From Quercus robur (Eukaryota; Streptophyta; Magnoliopsida; Fagales; Fagaceae), in the NCBI RefSeq assembly GCF_932294415.1, contig NC_065542.1, positions 51,159,906 through 51,223,905 of the forward strand: 64,000 nt of DNA. The letters are read 5' to 3'. The notes under the pieces are model-generated. The model searched no databases, was not told the DNA's origin, and saw nothing but the letters and a program-made list of their open reading frames with translations. The translations under genes and the position numbers were made by a program. Shown here piece after piece: positions 23,960 through 35,442 of the stretch (its first letter is position 1; each line of letters opens with the position of its first letter).

Positions 23960-24029
23960 GGTTCCAATCTCCTAACTTCTGATCTAGATCTGAAAACTGG
24001 TACAATTCCGAGTTTATCATTCCATCTTC

Positions 24030-24703
24030 TTGTGGAATCTCAGGGAAAGGGGGGGGGGGGGGTAAGCTACAACAAAAGGGGGAGAGTGCCGTTCTGGGCA
24101 GTCTCAATGCGGAAGCATAAATAGGTTACAAATGTATTTCTATTACAAGTGTAAACTAAGGTACAAACTGAGAAAGCCATCTGATTACAATAGTAAAGAA
24201 GGGTTTCTGAGTTTTGGGAGGTTGGAGTTCTGAGGTAGTATTGAAACTGGACCTAAGAAGACCTGCTGAAGACTGGAGCAAAGGGTTCCTTTTATAGCTG
24301 GAGGAAGCCTTGGATCCGTTCAGGAGATTGCGGAAATCATGGAAGGTAAAATGCTTTTACTCTCAGGTGAATATCTTTTCAACCGAAAGTAAACAGTAAC
24401 TTCAATGATTCTGTCAGGGTACTGTTGAGTGAACAGTAACGGTCACTGTTCATGAATAGTGTTCTGTCCCCTTACTTTTCTGAATAGTAATTCTGCACAA
24501 TGTTCTGGTACTGTGTAGTGAATAGTACTTTGTTGGCAACTTTACTGGTGCGGGTACTATTCCTGGAATAGTAACCGGGTTGCAAAGGTGGTTCTTGAGC
24601 TAATCTGCGGCTTCTGGAGCTGTTCTAGAGCATCCGGGAGCTATTTTGGAATTTTGGTAGAGACAGGAGAGTTCTTTTCTTCTGACTCTAAAAGCTTGGA
24701 TTT
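24030..24703 (-). promoter_or_regulatory. Promoter and leader-like region of the pararetrovirus copy
   Basis: Read on the minus strand, the region after ORF2 contains repeated short motifs (actattc / cagtacc; several direct copies of the actgttcac/gaatagt type) and then a TATA box (ctataaaagg, complement of 24289-24300). An apparently untranslated tract follows, ending near a C run (24049-24062 on the plus strand). This layout resembles a pararetroviral or LTR promoter with its transcript start. No tRNA primer-binding site could be picked out with confidence. Confidence 0.45.
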
Positions 24704-26035
24704 TTAATTAGTATCATGGCCAGATGGGTATCCATTATAGGGATCCCATGGAGGATCATAGTCACAATTATGCTCATGATACTTGGCATATTGATTACAA
24801 AAACCACAGTACAGGATAGGTTCATAATTTGCCTGTTGTGTTACTAACTGTCTGGGTTCAATGTAGACAATTCTTTCAGTATGGAGAGCTGTGGAGTAGG
24901 GTTTGGTGGTGAATACTGAAATTCTGCCAGTATTCCCAACAAAGTGGTAATTCTGCCATAGCTCATTGGTGACATCTAAAATCTCATTATTGAAGTAACT
25001 TCTCCAGCAATCGGCAAGAGCATAAGGGTCTTCATAAGAGAGGTAGGAGTCACCTTCATACCAAGGGCCATTATGAGTGTACCCGTTGATGAGTACAAGA
25101 TGGTGCGCAGGTCGGACAATCATCCAATTGTTACTGTCCCATTGTGGGAGAGTGCTCCAGCATCTGATGAAGACAAAAGGACTATTGATTCCTGAAACAA
25201 CCTGTTGTATGATCTGGGCGAACTGGTTGATCTGAATATGGCTTGTTAGCTTGATGAGCTTGATGAAACCATATTCAAACATCTGTGAAAGCCAGCTTGG
25301 ATTTTCTTCAACGGACCAATCTTCATAATTGATTATTAGGCTGGGGAAGGGATGTTTCTTTTCATAGACCCTGTGGCTACTTCCAAAGTATTCTTCCCAA
25401 ATTGACTGGATGAAAGCATTCTCAAGGTCATCTGAGTCTTCACCATAAACTGGGAAATGGGTGATGACCAGAATTTTGAAATGCTTGAACCATAGGTCAC
25501 ATGATTCAGACATAGCCTTGCTTCCCAAGATACGAACTTGTATGTCGGTAGGCAAGTTGGCAACAACACTTCTTAGCTGGTTTTGAGTCTTAAGACTTAA
25601 CCTAGCATAATCAGTGCCCATAATAGTCGTTTTATCCATTGAATGGACATCCTCTTTGCCAAAGAGTTGACTAAAAGAGATTTGGCCTATTTTAATTTCT
25701 GCCTCAAGATTTACTAGGTGTATTTCTAGTGCTCTGAGGGTTTTCTGAAAAAGGCGATTGTTGCTTTGGGTAAAGGCTCTCTGAAGGTTGTCAAGGATGA
25801 TTTTGATGAAGGGTGGAAGGTCTGTGTATATTCCATTTGTAAATTGGAAATTCCTAGACAAAACTTCATGTAAGGTAATAGCCACATTTCCACTGGAAAA
25901 TATTATTCTAAGTGGAACAGGTTCTTGAAGGGATATTGCTTCCCTGGGTTCTGGACCAGAAGAAACGCCTTCATGCCTTTGATAAGGAAAACCCTAGATA
26001 GGGGCTTTTCCTTTGTTCGTGCTTGAAGAAGCCAT
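24704..26035 (-). pseudogene. Second ORF of the pararetrovirus copy, function unknown
   Basis: From ATG 26035 (MASSSTNKGKAPI) one frame runs 443 codons to 24704 with a single in-frame TAG at codon 14 (25994-25996). The product is rich in aromatic and acidic residues, with regions such as IIMGTDYARLS-like text (TTIMGTDYARLSLK) and a C-terminal C-x2-C-x6-H motif (CGFCNQYAKYHEHNC). It has no domain I can name. Size and position after the polyprotein agree with the unnamed second ORF of florendovirus-type caulimovirids. One nonsense change makes it otherwise unusually intact. Confidence 0.55.
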
Positions 26036-26945
26036 TTTCCACTTACTAGTGGGGCAAGTATAATGAGTTATTTGCTTTTCTTCCTGCCATGTATGAACAA
26101 AATGGTTATTTTTGAAAACATTTTTTTTTAAATCATGCAATGTCATGAAGCAAATACTGTTATACTGGAAACATGATAAAGATTTATGAAACTGATTGAG
26201 GTTCAGAGAATCTTTATTTCTGGAAAGAATAGAGTGATCAAGGTTCTTTTCTTGATTTGGATTTTTTGAAAGGATCTTGGCATTGACAAGGTTAAGGGTT
26301 TTTGAGATGGAGACTTCTTGGAGACTGTTGACGTCTTTAGGTTCTGGGCTGCTGAGAAACTTAAACTTAACTGGTTTGCCAAAAGGATGGGTAGTGATTC
26401 CTTCATTATCCGTGATGAAAGGGTACAACAGACACATGAAAGGGTTTCCTAAGATGACCCTATTTGTCATATTTCTGACAAGAACAAATGTGGTTTTGAA
26501 ACACGTATTGTCTTGGCAAACATGTGCTTTTGGGATTTTGAATTCAATTTGCATTTTTCCTCCACTTGCAGGAGTTAACCTTTCTTTCGTTTTTCGGAAG
26601 TATTTAGAGGGAATGATTCCTTTGAATGCAGTTGAGATCAGCACCTGAATCTATTAAGGCCACTACCTCAAATTCAAAATCTTTGCTTATGACAATCTTG
26701 ACATTGGAGTGCCATTTTTGGAAGTTAATTCTATTGATGGTTTGCAAGAACGATCTATTGGTTGGTTCTGGCTCCATATCTGCAGTAGGGTTAACTGTTT
26801 CATCTACTTCTTCATCAGAAGGGTTCTGTAATGAGGTGCCTTCCTCATTGCCTTGATGAGAAGTGTTTTCTAACTGTTTGATTCTTTGGTCCATGAGACT
26901 GTGATCAACCCTAAGGATGGTTAATTCTTGCTTAAGGCTTCTCAC
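26036..26945 (-). pseudogene. Aspartic protease region of the polyprotein, reverse transcriptase missing
   Basis: The segment contains the retroviral-type protease signature LIDSGADLNCIQ near 26670, followed after a frame change by a stretch with TNRVILGNPF (the flap/ILG element of the fold). The coding region then runs into about 130 codons without YxDD, PFG or other reverse transcriptase landmarks before ORF2 begins. The reverse transcriptase and RNase H parts are therefore deleted. A frameshift falls right after the catalytic DSGA. Confidence 0.6.
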
Positions 26946-28900
26946 TTCTGATTTGGTATCCTTAATCTCTTTTTGGAGATCTTGGACGGTTATCTCTTTC
27001 TTGGATTTGGTAAACCTATTGTAGATTTTCTCCGAATCAACTTTGGGTTCCTGGGCCCTAGGTTTGGATGTACTGGCTTTCTTAACTAGGTTTTGTGGAA
27101 CTCACTGAGTCTTTGAGCTTTTTCAACTGGGTCTTCGATATGTTCTATGAGATCTAAGAGCAGTTCTTCTTGCTTGGAAAGAACACTGATAGTCTTGTTT
27201 CTGCAACAACTATCTTGGCAAGTTAATATTTCATCTGTGCCACTAGAGGAGCTAGAAGATACTCTAGAGGTTTCAGAGGATGATCTATACAGCTGGTGTA
27301 TCTCTTCTCCATTGGACTCACTTTTTAGGTGGTCAAGTTCTAAGAGTTTGAAGATTTCTTCCTTACTGGTTTGGTCACTAATGAGGGTGTTGATAAGGGA
27401 TTTGGCCTTAGCTTTACACTCTTTCTGGAAATGGCCTTTCTTTCCACACTTAAAACATTTTCCTGATGTTTTAGGTATGAATTTTCCTGTAGACTTGGAT
27501 TTTCCTTTCTTATAGAAATCATCATTTTTGAGTTTTTGTTTTCTATAGTACTTGGAGGCTGTTTTCTCCCTATAGGATTTCTCAGAGGGTTCTTCTCCTC
27601 TGTGTTTGGATTTCCTTTTGGGGGTGACTGAAGGTAGGCCGTATTGGGTACAGAAATTTCCTATTTCGTACTTGGCTTTGCTCTTGTTGGCTTGGCTTTG
27701 GATTTTGAGATCTATACACATCTTCATTCCTTCATTTCAGATTGTGCTAGAGATGTCTCCGTAGGTTAGGTTATCATAGTCTATGACACCTAAAGGGCTA
27801 GCAAGAGTTTCTTTGACCTTCTATCCAAACAATGTGGGTAAGCCATTGATGAACTTCTCCTTCCAGAATGGAGAGTTACAATCGCTTCTATGCATGACCT
27901 GGGTGGTGAACATATCTTCATACCACCGATATTCTCCAAGGTTCTTGCATCTAAGGTCACTCAACTGGTCGTAGATCCTAGATGTGATGTTGCTGGGTTT
28001 TCCTACGAAGTGTTTCATGATCGTATAGATCAAGGCATTGACTCCGTCGGGAACACCTATTCCTATGCGTTCATCAAAGATGGGGTTCTCATTCTCATCT
28101 TTTTGGACAGCATGCTTAATGTCTTCCTTGGATGTCTCAGTTAGGAAATTATTCCACCAGTGCAACAGTTTTCCTGTGAATCCTAAAGTCATGAGCTCTA
28201 CGACCTCTGTGTTTGGAAATCCATCATTTAGGTAGTTATTGGCTACCATGGTCATATGCCGAATTTTGTTTAGGATTTCTTGTTCGGATAAACCATCTAT
28301 GTTCCATTCATAGAGTTTACCACTGGATACTGTGAACTGGGCAGTCCTTTCCTCGTACTGGAGGTCAGGAGAGGTAGGTCTGGGATACCAATTCTTGGTA
28401 AGGCTGGTCGGGTTTACCATGGGTTGGTAAAGCCTATTTACCTGTAATCCATGAAATTGGTTTTCTAGGTGTTCTACCTCCTTTTCAGTTTCAGAGGGGG
28501 TTCTACTAGAACTGCTAGAGGCTTTGTGGGCTCTTAGAGTGATAAGCCGATTGTCTCTGGGTTATTCCCTACTGGTTGAGGTGATATTTGGTGGAGGAGT
28601 AACTGGTTCCTTCTTCACAAGTTCTTCAAGCTTCTGGGCAACTATCTCTAAGGATGTTTTATCCTTAGGTCTGAGACTGGCTTGTCTAGTCGTGGGGAGC
28701 TTGACCAAAGGTTTTTCTAGGGTTTGGGCAGGTTTGCTAAGGTTTCTTGGCTGTAGGATAACCTTATTATCAATCTTGTCTTCTATCCTATCAAGTTGTC
28801 TTCGTATGACTCCTAAACACTGGTTGGTATAGTTGTTTTACTCTATCACCTTTTTGACAACCTTTTCTTCGGGGGTTGCACACTTAAAGGGAGAGGCAAC
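26946..28900 (-). pseudogene. Capsid-like region with zinc knuckle and coiled coil
   Basis: Translating the minus strand from about 28900 gives a Lys/Pro/Ser-rich lead, then a capsid-like region (28420-27821) with GFTGKLLHWWNNFL and a Cys/His zinc knuckle CFKCGKKGHFQKEC (CX2CX4HX4C) at about 27470-27430. A Ser/acidic stretch and a coiled coil (KSEVRSLKQELTILR) follow, leading to the protease. There are at least two in-frame stops (near 28850 and 28560) and frameshifts near 27800 and 27090. The knuckle residues are intact. Confidence 0.6.
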
Positions 28901-28961
28901 TATATTCTCACTACCACGATGGTTAAAGAGTATGGCATTTTAGGGGGGATGGCTAGATCTA

Positions 28962-29243
28962 ACAATTTCTGGTTAAAGAGTATGGCATTTTCTGTGTACC
29001 ATAAATTCATAATTTAGAGTTTTGTAAGCTGCAAAGATTGTGGACACCACTCCTCACTCAGAATACTTACCGTACTCAAGGGATTAGAACCCCTGTATAA
29101 TTATTGTGATTATATGGATGCTTTTGAAAAAGTGTTATTCTTCCAGAATGAGAACTATGATCACTCTTGGTTCATACAGTTTGACAAGAAATTCAAAGGC
29201 CAGATACCCTCATGGTTCCTCAAGTGGTGGGAAATGTTTGGAT

Positions 29244-29245
<2 letters not shown>
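28962..29245 (+). pseudogene. Inverted plus-strand fragment of the viral polyprotein
   Basis: On the plus strand one frame reads NFWLKSMAFSVYHKF, a stop, then about 65 open codons ending at the (AT)n tract, with aromatic-rich text (HSWFIQFDKKFKG; WFLKWWEMFG). This resembles regions I have seen in plant pararetrovirus-like polyproteins, but I cannot name the domain. It runs opposite to the rest of the insertion. A 22 bp direct repeat (ggttaaagagtatggcattt, 28918 and 28970) marks the junction. Confidence 0.45.

Positions 29246-29274
<29 letters not shown>
29246..29274. repeat. (AT)n tract at right edge of viral insertion
   Basis: About 14 AT units directly after the plus-strand fragment. Confidence 0.85.
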
Positions 29275-29281
<7 letters not shown>

Positions 29282-29518
29282 TACACTATTACTTTTGAAA
29301 ATCTAATAAAAAATGCTACATCTCATTCACTGTCTTTGTTATGCAAATCTTCAGTTAGTAAATATATGATAATGGTAAGAAACGTTACAAATGAGATCAA
29401 TAAAAAATATATATAAAATTAATTAGCCACTATCATTATGGAGTAGTAGTTTATAATTTTACGCATCCAAAAAAGTGAAATATATAGAGTTTTTTTAAAA
29501 GTATTTGTAAAGATTCAC

Positions 29519-29528
<10 letters not shown>

Positions 29529-29558
<30 letters not shown>
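29529..29558. repeat. (GT)n microsatellite
   Basis: About 14 GT units inside the right arm of the putative Helitron. Confidence 0.85.
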
Positions 29559-29560
<2 letters not shown>

Positions 29561-29929
29561 GGTAAAAAAAAGTATATTTAAGGTTTTTATTAACTTAAAA
29601 ACTAATGAAAAACCAATGGTTAATAATTAAAATTATAGTATTAAATAATATTTAATGAGACCATCCTAAAAAAATTAGCACGCACAATGCGCGGGTATAC
29701 AACAACTAGTAAAGGATAATGTTGAAACTTTTTTCTTTTGTTTTTTGAGAAACTATAATGTTGAAACTTGAAAACACAAAACGATTAGATATATACTCGT
29801 ACAACCTTATGTGTGAAATTTCTTAGTCTTTAAGTCTACACACAATCCTCTAGAATCTAGAATCATCTAGTCAAATTCAAACCCCACCATGACCTACCAG
29901 CATTCTCAAAAATCTCAAATCAGCACTGT

Positions 29930-30569
29930 CACTCGTCCAGACATTTCCTATGCTGTGCACCAGGTGAGCTAGTATCTGTCTACTCCACGATCGACTCACT
30001 ATACTGCTGTTCTGTGCATTCTTCGATACCTGAAGAGCACTCTCTTCCATGGCCTCTTTTACTCTGCTCGGTCTCCTCTTGTTCTTCGTGCATTCTCTAA
30101 TGCTAATTGGGCAAGAGATCCCGCTAATGCAGATCCACCACTGGTTTTTGCTTTCTTTTTGGTTCTTCTCTGATTTCTTGGCGAAGCAAGAAACAAAGCC
30201 TTATGGCCCGCTCCAGTACTGAAGCAGAATATCGTGCCCCTGCTGATACCACATCTGAGCTCCTTTGACTATGATAGCTTCTTAAGGATTTAAGTGTGTC
30301 TACATCCTCTGGTACTCCTTTTTATTGTGACAACTAGGGTGCCATTCATATTATTCACAATTATGTCTTCCATGAACAGACTAAAAACATCGAGATCGAT
30401 TGTCATTTTATCCGTTATCATTTTGTCTATGGTGCTCTCAAGTTGTTCTCAGTCTCCTCTAAAGATCAACTTGTAGATATCTTCACCAAGTCACATACTA
30501 AGGGATGCCTTTGTGCTTTGGGTGGAAACCTTAAGTTGGTCTTACACTCACCTTGAGTTTGAGGGGGGC
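29930..30569 (+). pseudogene. Ty1/Copia reverse transcriptase / RNase H remnant, copy 2
   Basis: The frame starting near 29930 gives VTRPDISYAVHQVS and LRYLKSTLFHGL, the usual end of the Copia reverse transcriptase region. NWARDPA and shifted RNase H remnants follow, as in copy 1 at 1-464. Copy 2 reaches about 170 bp further upstream than the window shows for copy 1. Stops and frameshifts are abundant. Confidence 0.75.
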
Positions 30570-30720
30570 TGTTAACGTGTAATAGGTTGTGAGTTTTAGG
30601 CCCATCTTGTTTACTTGTACTACACACATACTTGTACAACACATTGCCTCTTATATAAAGGCACTCTTGTATATTTTATTACTTGCAAAATACAACATAA
30701 TTCATTCAGTATTTTTGACA
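30570..30720 (+). repeat. Copia 3' LTR remnant, copy 2
   Basis: Matches 465-617, begins TGTTAACGTG after a purine tract and ends near tttttgaca. Confidence 0.55.
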
Positions 30721-31257
30721 GAAGCCTTTAGCTCGATTTTGTTTTTGTTGTGTACGGTTGAGCATAGCCCACCCTTTGTGGAAAAAACAAATTTTAAAAC
30801 AAAGCAAAGCCTCTGTGGTTGCTCTGATGGAATCTACTTAATCAATGAAGCATGGAATAGTCATCAATTCATTGCGAAATTGCCATGAGCAGCCATATTG
30901 GTCCTTTGCTTCTCTATTCTTGCGTATATGCTAGTTGGTTCTCTTGCTTGAGATTTCAAACCTTTCAAATCAACCAACATTTAAGGTTTTCTTAGTAAAT
31001 CTGTGGAAACAATTATTTTACTTCATACACATAAGAAATTCACTAAATCTGTCTCAAAAGGTTCCACGTAATTGGTCCCAACAAAAAGAATATCCCTAAA
31101 GTATAATAAACACAAAACAATAAATAGAGATAATTGGTTTTCATTTTGATTTTTTAAATTATGGAATAGATATATCACACAATCAGCTCTAGAGATGGTT
31201 GATAGAATGTACTTGTTGGCTAATTCTAATTTGATCGAAGAGATCGAATCATTCACG

Positions 31258-33176
31258 TACTACAAAAAACAAAGGCTATAGCCGCGTTTAAAAAACGTAG
31301 TCATAGACTATGAGCCGCGTTTGATAGCCGCGTTTTCAAACGCGGCTTATCCTGCACGACAATAGCCCCCTGTAGGGACCTATAATCGCGTTTTTATAAA
31401 CATGGCTACAAGTACCCTTATAGCTGTGTTTTTTTCACCCCTATAGGCCAAGACTTATAGCTGCGTTTTGTAAAAAACGCGGCTATAGACCCACTTTAGG
31501 CTGCGTTTAAAACGTAGCTATAGGTACAGTTTTGGCTACATTTTAAAAACGCGGCTAAAGCTTCCTACAACTGCGTTTTTGAAACGCAACTATAGGTTTT
31601 TTTTTTTAACAAAAAAAAAATTCCTGGGTTTTTTTTTCCCCCAAAAAATTCAAAATTCAAACCAAAAAAATTCAAAATTAAACACAATCCCAAAAAATTC
31701 AAAATCAAACACAAACCCAGAAAATTCAAAATCAAACACAACATACTCACAATACAAACACACCTAGAAAATTCAAAATAAAAAACAAACCCAAAAAATT
31801 CAAAATCAAACACAAACCCAGAAAATTCAAAATCAAACACAACATACTCACAATACAAATACACCCATAAAATTGAAAATCAAGCACAACATACTGACAA
31901 TACAAAAACAATGTGCTCTAAAATATAAGAACACAAACCCATGAATCTCCTCTCATTTAACAAAACCAACCCAAATCTAACACTAAATCCATTCAAGGAA
32001 CACAAAAGCACAAGCTCAGAAACACAAAAGAACAAGCTCAAGAACACAAACCCATTTAAACAAAAGCACAATATCAGCAACACAATAGCACAAGTTCAAG
32101 CACAGATCCAAAAAATTCAAAATCAAAACTCAAATCCAAATCAAGATATAGACACAAATATTGCTAGAATATCCACTTCATTCAAAATTTTCAGCATTTC
32201 CTCCATTTTCTTACTAACTAAATATAAAATAACAAAAAAAAAAAAAAAAAAACACTAGATCTATAGACAAATTAGTGTGCTTGAGATGAAGAAAAAAAAG
32301 AAAGAAAGAAAGAAAAAAGAAAAAGAAAAAAAGAAGAAGAAGTTGCAAAGAAACAAAGAAAAAAAAAGTTGTGCTGGAGTGAAGAAGGAAGAAAGAAAAA
32401 GGTTTAAAAAAAAAAAAAAAAAAAAGAACCTAGCTTGACTTGCAGAAGAAAGGAGCAAAAACAGAAGAAAAAAAGAAAGAAAGAAAGAAAGAAAGAAAAA
32501 AGAAAAAAAGAAGAAGCAGCTCCAAAGAAAATAAGCCTTACGCTGGAGTTGTACTGAAGAAGGAAGAAAGAAAAGATGAAAGTGGGGATGTAGGTGGGAA
32601 AGTGGGGGGTACGTGGGAAAAGCAAGAAAAAGTTTTTTTTTTTTTTTTTGGTGTTACATATAGCTGCATTTGTTAAAAACACAGCTATAGGTCCCCCTTT
32701 TAAAAAATTGTTCTGTTGGACCTATAGCTGCGTTTTAAAACACAACTATAGGTTAGCTATAGTTGTGTTTGTTAAAAACACAACTACTATTGGTCCCCCT
32801 TAAAAAAAAATTTATTCGGCTGGACCTTTAGTTGCATTTTAAAACGTAGCTAGAGGTCCCCGTTTAAAAAAATTGTTCGGATAGACCTATAGGTTAGCTA
32901 TAGCAGTGTTTTTAAAAAATGTATCTATAGGTCCCTCTTAAAAAAAATTATTCGGTTGGACCTATAGAATGCAGCTATAGGTTAGCTATAGTCACGTTTC
33001 TTAAAAACGCAACTATAGGTCCCCCTTAAAAAATTGTTCAGCTAGACCTATTGCTGCGTTTTTTAAAAACGCAGCTATAGGTTCACCCTTAAAAAAAATT
33101 TATTTGGCTAGACCTATAGCCGCATTTTTTTAAATGCGGCTAAAAAAAGTAGCTATAACCCGCGTTTTTTGTAGTG
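31258..33176. mobile_element. Non-autonomous CACTA (En/Spm) transposon
   Basis: The left end reads tactacaaaaaac and the right end gttttttgtagtg, i.e. the CACTACAAAAAAC terminus with one changed base on the left. A 3 bp target duplication acg flanks it (31255-31257 and 33177-33179), as CACTA elements make. Segment A copy 1 reads attcacgagagtat at about 1149-1162, the uninterrupted site. Subterminal DNA on both sides is full of short inverted motifs around tatagccgcgttt / aaacgcggctata. The middle has tandem 27 bp AT-rich units (31650-31870) and purine tracts (32280-32620). There is no transposase. Confidence 0.88.
31640..31880 (+). repeat. Tandem repeat inside the CACTA element
   Basis: A unit of roughly 27-30 bp (attcaaaatcaaacacaaacccagaa type) recurs about seven times with small changes. 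The periodic open frames across it are by-products of this repeat. Confidence 0.7.
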
Positions 33177-33649
33177 ACGAGAGTATATAACAGGGTAATC
33201 AACGAGTACAAGCTCAACCTATTCTACCAAAAAAAAAAAAAAACCTTACAAGTATAACATTTAATTTCATGATTTAGACAAGGGAAGGAAGATGAGAGAG
33301 TAGAGATAAGAGAGAAATGTGGCCAAAATATGCTAACTTTAGCTCAGTCACCTTTCATTTTTGTCTTCCCACTCTATTTAAAACATACCCTAAACTAATT
33401 GTCAAAATTAAGAAAAATACTATTAAAATTATGCCTCATGCTCTAAAAGGACTAAGTCAAAGTTAGAATTTCTTATAAATATTTATATAGTCCAAATCGA
33501 CATAATAGACATTTGATATGAAATTCAATACCCTCACTTAAAAGTTATTATGACTTTTGAATGGAGTTTGTAATATATCTTTATGTTAGAAAAATTTTTC
33601 CTCTCCCTTGTATATGTTTGTTTCTCATATATATATATATATATATATA

Positions 33650-35442
33650 GGCACAATTGCACTTTTAGTCCCTACATTTTGACGTTTTTCCATTTTAGTC
33701 CCTACATTTTATTTTTTCCACTTTTAGTCCCTAAAACCAATTTACGCTTTCCGTTTTCGTCCTTTCCGTCAGTCAACCGACGGAAATAGCTGAGGTGGCA
33801 GCCGGAGACATTAAAATATTAGAAAAAATGCCACATCACCTATGACACATCAGCATTTAAATTTAAAAAATTAATTTATTAATTTTAACTAAATAAAAAA
33901 ATAAAAACAGAATTAAAAATCAAAATTCAGCTTAATTAAGATTTAAAGAGTACAAACTCAAAAAAATCATACAAACCCAGAAATCAAACACAGAAAAACC
34001 AAATCCACATCATATTAAACATGAACAAGAAATTAAACATGAACACATTAAACATTTGAACAAGAAGACAAACACAGAAAATTTAAATCCCAAAAAATTA
34101 GCATTAGATCCACATCAACACAAAATTATACATGAACAAATCCGAAAAATCAAACCCCCACACCACCAAAGCATCAAACACAAAACTCAAACCCAGAATT
34201 TCTGGCCCCCAAACACAAAAACACTAAACTCTAAACCCAAATTTTCGGGCACCAAAGAAAATAGAAGAAAAGAAAGAGTATGATTCTCTTATCTTTTTGA
34301 GAAACCAACACAAAATCAACTTAAACCAACACAAAACTCAACAATCTGAAACCCAACGATCAACGACCCACCAATCTAAAACCCAACGATCTGAAACTCA
34401 ACTCAAACCATCGATTCGAAACCTCCAAACACACCAGATCCACCACCTTTGATCTCTACTTCTGTTTCATTGCAAGGAACCCAGGCCGCCTCAAGCTTCA
34501 ATCCTTCGTTGTTGACCACGACGCCACGAACGGCAGTGAGTCCTTTCTGGGCTTGGTCTATGGGTTTCACATCAATGGACCTAGCCGATCCAAACCCAGA
34601 AAACCCAGATCTACCTAGAAAACTACCACCACAAACCCACCAACCACACCACCGCCGATCACCACCACATCATAACCCAGCAACCCAAATCAGCCAAAAG
34701 TCACGATCCCAGCCAAAACCAGATTCACGGCAGCCCACAGCCTAACCCACCAAGCCCACGACAGCCCACCGCCGCTGCATGTCCTTAACCCACGATTCAT
34801 AGCCACCAAACCCGACCCACCACCAACATCAAGAGTAGGGGCCATTGAAGACGAAGGAATCGACCTCGGATCTGCCCAGAATGACTTGAACAATCGCTGG
34901 TCCACTCGTCGGTGGTGGAAGTACCATTAAGGCACTCGATGGAGAGGACTGTCGGAGAAAAATAAATAAGAGAAAGCCAAGAGAGGAGTTTGACCCGAGA
35001 GGGAGAGGGAGAGAGAGATTTGGGAAAATGAAAGATGAGTTTGGGTCTGAGTTTAGTGTTTATTGATGATTTTGTTTTGTTTGGTTGACAAGAAAATTTA
35101 AGAAAAATTGAGAAAGTTATTACAAGTTATTTTTTTCTTACTCTTTAAATCTTAATTAAGCTGAATTTTGATTTTTAATTCTGTTTTTATTTTTTATATT
35201 TAGTTAAAATTAATAAATTAATTTTTTAAATTTAAATGCTGATGTGTCATAGGTGATGTGGCATTTTTTATAATATTTTAATGTCTCCGGCTGCCACCTC
35301 AGCTATTTCCGTCGGTTGACTGACGGAAAGGACGAAAACGGAAAGCGTAAATTGGTTTTAGGGACTAAAAGTGGAAAAAATAAAATGTAGGGACTAAAAT
35401 GGAAAAACGTCAAAATGTAGGGACTAAAAGTGCAATTGTGCC
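33650..35442. mobile_element. Non-autonomous long-TIR MULE, Pack-MULE candidate
   Basis: The two ends are near-perfect inverted repeats of about 303 bp each (33650-33952 and 35140-35442), starting ggcacaattgcactttta. It sits in an (AT)n stretch; segment A copy 1 lacks it and has an A-rich tract at about 1585-1612 instead. The 1.19 kb interior has an A/C-rich part (33960-34420) and a GC-richer part (34450-34980) that could be captured host DNA. I do not recognise it, and no transposase is present. The 9 bp duplication cannot be read unambiguously because the flank is AT repeat. Confidence 0.8.
34450..34980. other. GC-richer interior of the MULE, unassigned
   Basis: Compared with its surroundings this block is rich in cca/ccg and tgg on the two strands and has short open frames on both. 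None shows a known domain. A captured, now non-coding, host fragment is possible. Confidence 0.25.

Larger units (their letters stand above)
23960..29245 (-). mobile_element. Rearranged caulimovirid-like endogenous pararetrovirus (or close retroelement)
   Basis: The minus strand reads, in order: a capsid-like region, a CCHC zinc knuckle, a coiled coil, an aspartic protease (DSGAD), then a second long ORF and a TATA-bearing control region. The order and the short, overlapping second ORF fit caulimovirids of the florendovirus type. Both edges are (AT)n, a site preference described for plant endogenous pararetroviruses. No reverse transcriptase motif lies between protease and second ORF, only about 600 nt apart, so that module is missing. 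At the far end a plus-strand fragment (28962-29245) faces the other way, so the copy is rearranged. Stops and frameshifts are frequent; it is not a functional virus. Confidence 0.65.
21796..29709 (+). mobile_element. Probable Helitron carrying a nested viral insertion
   Basis: The left end TCTATATATTACTAAAAGC follows an A (21795). The right end has a hairpin (cacgcacaatgcgcg) then CTAG at 29706-29709, followed by T (29710). These match Helitron termini and an A|T target. Excluding the caulimovirid-like insertion (23960-29245), the Helitron itself would be about 2.6 kb with no Rep/helicase. Unlike the copy-1 Helitron there is no empty-site paralogue, so joining these two ends into one element is inference. 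Confidence 0.6.

Noticed and set aside
29930..30570. Functional Copia reverse transcriptase
   Set aside because: Multiple stops and frameshifts interrupt every conserved block.
1..30720. One large LTR retrotransposon bounded by the two Copia LTRs
   Set aside because: Both copies have the same internal remnant on the same side, the same strand and the same downstream flank, so they are duplicate 3' ends, not the two LTRs of one element.
32261..32803. Several Phe/Lys-rich ORFs
   Set aside because: They are translations of A/T homopolymers and purine tracts inside the CACTA element.
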